A stretch of 24,644 bases of DNA. It comes from JAEUPI01 sp044222685. Lineage in GTDB: Bacteria > Pseudomonadota > Gammaproteobacteria > Burkholderiales > Burkholderiaceae_C. The notes under the pieces were generated by a model. That model was given only the letters and a program-made list of their open reading frames with translations. It did no database searches and was not told the origin of the DNA. Shown here in pieces: positions 21,498-24,644 of the stretch (positions are counted from its first letter, which is position 1; the number at the start of each line of letters is the position of its first letter). The position numbers and the translations under genes are program-made. The stretch is from contig JBGAMU010000059.1 in NCBI GenBank assembly GCA_044222685.1, positions 1-24,644 of the forward strand, read 5' to 3'.

Positions 21498-22841
21498 ATG
21501 GATCCGCAGGAATCGTTGTTCGACGCCGGTGCTCCGCCGCCGGCCGTCGGCTCGGTGCCGGCGGCCGATGCGCCGCTGGCCGAACGGCTGCGGCCGCACA
21601 CGCTCGACGAGGTGATCGGCCAGCGCCATCTGCTCGACCCGGGCCGGCCTCTGCGCGCGGCCTTCCAGTCGGGCCGGCTGCACTCGATGATCCTGTGGGG
21701 GCCTCCCGGCGTCGGCAAGACCACGCTGGCGCGCCTGGTCGCGGGCGCGTTCGACGCGCAGTTCATCGTGCTGTCGGCGGTGCTGTCGGGCGTCAAGGAC
21801 ATCCGCGAAGCGGTCGAACAGGCGCGCGCCGCCCGCCAGACGGGCCGCGCGACCATCGTCTTCGTCGACGAGGTGCACCGCTTCAACAAGGCGCAGCAGG
21901 ACGCGTTCCTGCCGCACGTGGAATCCGGCCTGTTCACCTTCATCGGCGCGACCACCGAGAACCCGTCGTTCGAGGTCAACTCGGCGTTGCTGTCGCGCGC
22001 CACGGTGCATGTGCTCAAGCCGCTGGCCGACGACGAGCTCGGATTGCTGCTCGATCGCGCGCAGGCCGCGCTGCCGGCGCCCCCGCTCACGCCGGCCGCG
22101 CGGCAGCGCCTGATCGGTTATGCCGACGGTGATGCGCGCCGCCTGCTCAATGCCTACGAGAACATCGCCGCGACGGCCGGCGACGCGACGACACTCGACG
22201 AGGCCCAGCTCGAGCAGGCACTCGGGGAGATGCTGCGTCGCTACGACAAGAGCGGCGAGCAGTTCTACGACTCGATCTCGGCGCTGCACAAGTGCGTGCG
22301 CGGCTCCGACCCCGATGCCGCGCTGTACTGGCTGGCCCGCATGCTCGATGGCGGCGTCGATCCGCGCTACGTGGCACGGCGCGTGCTTCGCATGGCCAGC
22401 GAGGACATCGGCCTGGCCGATCCGCGCGGATTGCGGCTCGCGCTCGATGCCGCCGAGGTGTACGAACGCCTCGGTAGCCCCGAGGGCGAGCTGGCGCTTG
22501 CGCAGGCGGTGGTCTACCTGAGCGTGGCGCCAAAATCGAACGCGGCCTACACCGCGTGGGGGGCGGTGCGCGATTTCGTGCGGCACGACGGCACCCGTCC
22601 GGTGCCGCTGCACCTGCGCAATGCGCCGACCAAGCTGATGAAGGGGCTCGGCTACGGACAGGGCTACCGTTATGCGCACGACGAGCCGGGCGGCGTGGCT
22701 GCGCGGGAGAACTACTGGCCCGATGGCGTGGCGCCGCAGCGTTTCTACGAGCCTGTGGCGCGTGGCCTCGAGCAGCGCATCGGCGAGCGGCTGGCCGAGC
22801 TTCGTGCGCTGCTGGCCGGCGACACAGCCGCACCCAAGTAG
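21498..22841 (+). CDS. rarA: Replication-associated recombination AAA+ ATPase RarA (MgsA)
   Basis: This 447-residue AAA+ protein of the clamp-loader-like MgsA/WRNIP1 family works at stalled replication forks. It has Walker A GPPGVGKTT (68-76), Walker B FVDEVHRFNKAQQD with D124-E125, sensor 1 in GATTENPSFE, and an arginine finger in LLSRATV (R167). The C-terminal tetramerisation part contains YWLARMLDGG and NYWPDG. Two starts compete. The ATG at 21489 lies inside a GACAAT -10-like box, while the ATG at 21498 is placed eight bases after that box, the same spacing as at ftsK. I chose 21498, although GAGGGG at 21472 could serve the first. The gene follows lolA by 46 bases. serS, often next in this cluster, is absent. 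Confidence 0.93.
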   Translation: MDPQESLFDAGAPPPAVGSVPAADAPLAERLRPHTLDEVIGQRHLLDPGRPLRAAFQSGRLHSMILWGPPGVGKTTLARLVAGAFDAQFIVLSAVLSGVKDIREAVEQARAARQTGRATIVFVDEVHRFNKAQQDAFLPHVESGLFTFIGATTENPSFEVNSALLSRATVHVLKPLADDELGLLLDRAQAALPAPPLTPAARQRLIGYADGDARRLLNAYENIAATAGDATTLDEAQLEQALGEMLRRYDKSGEQFYDSISALHKCVRGSDPDAALYWLARMLDGGVDPRYVARRVLRMASEDIGLADPRGLRLALDAAEVYERLGSPEGELALAQAVVYLSVAPKSNAAYTAWGAVRDFVRHDGTRPVPLHLRNAPTKLMKGLGYGQGYRYAHDEPGGVAARENYWPDGVAPQRFYEPVARGLEQRIGERLAELRALLAGDTAAPK

Positions 22842-22890
22842 CGGGCCCGCCAGCGGGTATCCACCGCCTCGGCGAAAAAAAACCGGCACC

Positions 22891-22896
22891 TACAAT
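22891..22896 (+). promoter_or_regulatory. Probable -10 element of the liv transport operon
   Basis: TACAAT lies 47 bases before livH, following an A8 tract (22875-22882) that occupies the spacer region. No clear -35 is present. The gap from 22842 to 22943 holds no other feature that I can support. Confidence 0.45.
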
Positions 22897-22943
22897 CCGC
22901 GCCACGTGGCCAGCCGGCGCCCGGGCAACAGGAGGACTGCGCA

Positions 22944-23867
22944 ATGGATACCTTTGTGCAGCAGATCATCAACGGTCTGGTGCTCGGCAGCGTCTACGCC
23001 CTGGTGGCGCTGGGCTACACGATGGTCTACGGCATCATCAACCTGATCAACTTCGCGCACGGCGAGGTGCTGATGGTGGGTGCCCTGACGAGCTGGACCG
23101 TGGTGACCTTCCTGGCCGACGCCGGCCTGCCCGGTTGGCTGGTGCTGCTGCTGTCGCTGATCGTGGCCATCGTGGTCTGCTCGGCGCTCAACTTCTCGAT
23201 CGAGAAGATCGCCTATCGGCCGCTGCGCAACGCGCCCCGGCTGGCGCCGCTGATCACCGCGATGGGCATGAGCCTGTTGCTGCAGACGCTGGCGATGATC
23301 ATCTGGAAGCCGAACTACAAGCCGTTCCCGATCCTGCTGCCGTCGGAGCCGTTCAGCATCGGCGGCGCCGTGATCAACACCACCCAGATCCTGATCCTGG
23401 CATCGACTGCGGTCACGCTGGTCGGCCTGATGTGGCTGGTCAACCGCACCAAGCTCGGCCGTGCGATGCGCGCCACCGCCGAGAACCCGCGCGTGGCGGC
23501 GCTGATGGGCGTGAAGCCGGACATGGTGATCTCTGCCACCTTCGTGATCGGCGCGGCGCTGGCGGCACTGGCCGGCGTGATGTACGCGGCCAACTACGGC
23601 TCGGTGCAGCACACGATGGGCTTCCTGCCGGGGCTGAAGGCGTTCACCGCGGCTGTCTTCGGCGGCATCGGCAACCTGGCCGGTGCGGTGGTCGGCGGCG
23701 TGTTGCTGGGCCTGATCGAGGCGATGGGCGCCGGCTACATCGGCCCGCTGACCGGTGGTGTGCTCGGCAGCCACTACCAGGACATCTTCGCGTTCATCGT
23801 GCTGATCCTCGTGCTGACGATCCGGCCGCAGGGGTTGCTCGGCGAGCGCGTGGCCGACCGCGCCTGA
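22944..23867 (+). CDS. livH: Branched-chain amino acid ABC transporter permease LivH
   Basis: This 307-residue inner-membrane permease has about eight hydrophobic segments. It matches LivH: the N-terminal NGLVLGSVYALVALGYTMVYGIINLINFAHGE, the cytoplasmic coupling segment with RATAENPRVAALMGV (EAA-type loop), and a late AAVFGGIGNLAGAVVGG. It forms the channel for leucine, isoleucine, valine or related substrates together with LivM. The actual substrate depends on a binding protein not seen here, and LIV-type systems also import amides or aromatic compounds. A strong AGGAGG (22931-22936) precedes the ATG. Confidence 0.94.
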   Translation: MDTFVQQIINGLVLGSVYALVALGYTMVYGIINLINFAHGEVLMVGALTSWTVVTFLADAGLPGWLVLLLSLIVAIVVCSALNFSIEKIAYRPLRNAPRLAPLITAMGMSLLLQTLAMIIWKPNYKPFPILLPSEPFSIGGAVINTTQILILASTAVTLVGLMWLVNRTKLGRAMRATAENPRVAALMGVKPDMVISATFVIGAALAALAGVMYAANYGSVQHTMGFLPGLKAFTAAVFGGIGNLAGAVVGGVLLGLIEAMGAGYIGPLTGGVLGSHYQDIFAFIVLILVLTIRPQGLLGERVADRA

Positions 23868-23889
23868 GCAGCGCGCAAGAAGGACGACG

Positions 23890-24644
23890 ATGAAGAACAG
23901 ACTGGTCGTGTTCCTGCTGGCGGCTGTGGGCCTGCTGGTGCTGCCGCTGCTGGCGCAGTACGCGGGCAACTTCTGGGTCCGCATCATCGACTTCGCGCTG
24001 CTCTACGTGCTGCTCGCGCTGGGACTGAACATCGTGGTCGGCTTCGCCGGCCTGCTCGACCTGGGCTACATCGCGTTCTACGCCGTCGGTGCCTACATGT
24101 TCGGCCTGCTTGCCTCGCCGCACCTGGCAGAGACGTTTCCGACCATCAAGGCGATCTTCCCGCAGGGGTTGCACACGCCGCTGTGGGTCGTCATCCCGCT
24201 TGGGGCGGCCATCGCCGGGATGGCCGGCATCCTGCTCGGCGCGCCGACGCTGAAGCTGCGCGGCGACTACCTCGCGATCGTGACGCTCGGCTTCGGCGAG
24301 ATCATCCGCGTCTTCCTGAACAACCTGGATGCGCCGGTCAACATCACCAACGGGCCCAAGGGCATCGCGCAGATCGACTCGATCAAGATCTTCGGCCTCG
24401 ACCTGGGCAAGACGCTCGACCTCGGCTTCGTGTCGCTGCCGTCGGTGACGCTGTACTACTACCTGTTCCTGGTGCTCGTCGTCTTCAGCGTGGTGATCTG
24501 CTACCGGCTCGAGCGCTCGCGCATCGGGCGCGCCTGGATGGCGATCCGCGAGGACGAAGTCGCCGCCAAGGCGATGGGCATCAACACGCGCAACATGAAG
24601 CTGCTGGCCTTCGGCATGGGCGCCACCTTCGGCGGCGTGTCGGG
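23890..24644 (+). CDS. livM: Branched-chain amino acid ABC transporter permease LivM (3' truncated)
   Basis: The frame opens with ATG at 23890 after AAGAAGGA and runs off the window end, giving about 251 residues of a protein usually near 350. The sequence is LivM-like: LALGLNIVVGFAGLLDLGYIAFYAVGAY, then LRGDYLAIVTLGFGEIIR, and the coupling loop RAWMAIREDEVAAKAMGIN. It pairs with LivH, 22 bases upstream, to form the permease. Genes for the two ATPases (livG, livF) would be expected next, outside the window. Confidence 0.94.
   Translation, partial: MKNRLVVFLLAAVGLLVLPLLAQYAGNFWVRIIDFALLYVLLALGLNIVVGFAGLLDLGYIAFYAVGAYMFGLLASPHLAETFPTIKAIFPQGLHTPLWVVIPLGAAIAGMAGILLGAPTLKLRGDYLAIVTLGFGEIIRVFLNNLDAPVNITNGPKGIAQIDSIKIFGLDLGKTLDLGFVSLPSVTLYYYLFLVLVVFSVVICYRLERSRIGRAWMAIREDEVAAKAMGINTRNMKLLAFGMGATFGGVS

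Noticed and set aside
1..24644. CRISPR arrays, insertion sequences, prophage genes, tRNA or rRNA genes
   Set aside because: None was seen: no regularly spaced direct repeats, transposase motifs or cloverleaf-like sequences.

Overview
This window looks like chromosomal DNA from a high-GC betaproteobacterium. The order Burkholderiales is most likely, perhaps the Rubrivivax/Leptothrix/Methylibium side. The reasons are the very high GC content, the protein styles, the divergent trxB next to regulator-ftsK-lolA-rarA, the rpmB-rpmG pair, and a GC-rich intergenic repeat of a kind I associate with this order. Genus placement is inference. I see no phage, transposon, CRISPR array, tRNA or rRNA.

Layout, left half. 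Positions 2-835 hold the C-terminal part of a biotin-dependent acyl-CoA carboxyltransferase cut by the window edge. Positions 911-5167 hold four plus-strand genes that overlap stop-to-start by 4 bases each time: a core-MetE (MesD-like) methionine synthase, a 2-oxoglutarate/Fe(II) dioxygenase, a PLP ammonia-lyase for beta-hydroxy amino acids, and a serine carypeptidase-type (S10 carboxypeptidase) hydrolase. A phosphofructokinase follows 23 bases later. On the minus strand come a PAS-GGDEF diguanylate cyclase leading into a crotonase, and an RluA-type pseudouridine synthase. The last is divergent from, and slightly overlaps, a two-gene YeeE/YedE sulfur-transport pair (9008-9924). A 350-base gap then carries a plausible promoter, an 18-codon ORF with a strong ribosome binding site and two Cys codons, and three hairpins. 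It leads into a long-form rsgA.

Layout, right half. A repeat-like intergenic element separates rsgA from the convergent trpS. Divergent from trpS are purN, an RsmB/NOP-type rRNA cytosine methyltransferase and a membrane fatty acid desaturase. A tandem hairpin terminator lies between the desaturase and the minus-strand rpmB-rpmG operon. trxB (minus) is divergent from a Crp/Fnr-family regulator, followed by ftsK, lolA and rarA. The window ends with livH and a truncated livM of a branched-chain amino acid ABC importer.

How it fits together. Most of the right half is housekeeping: translation, ribosome maturation, thioredoxin redox, chromosome segregation, lipoprotein export and replication-fork maintenance. 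The left half is more accessory. The tightly coupled MesD-dioxygenase-lyase-peptidase cassette is the best candidate for an undescribed function. The Cys-ending small ORF upstream of rsgA is the second.
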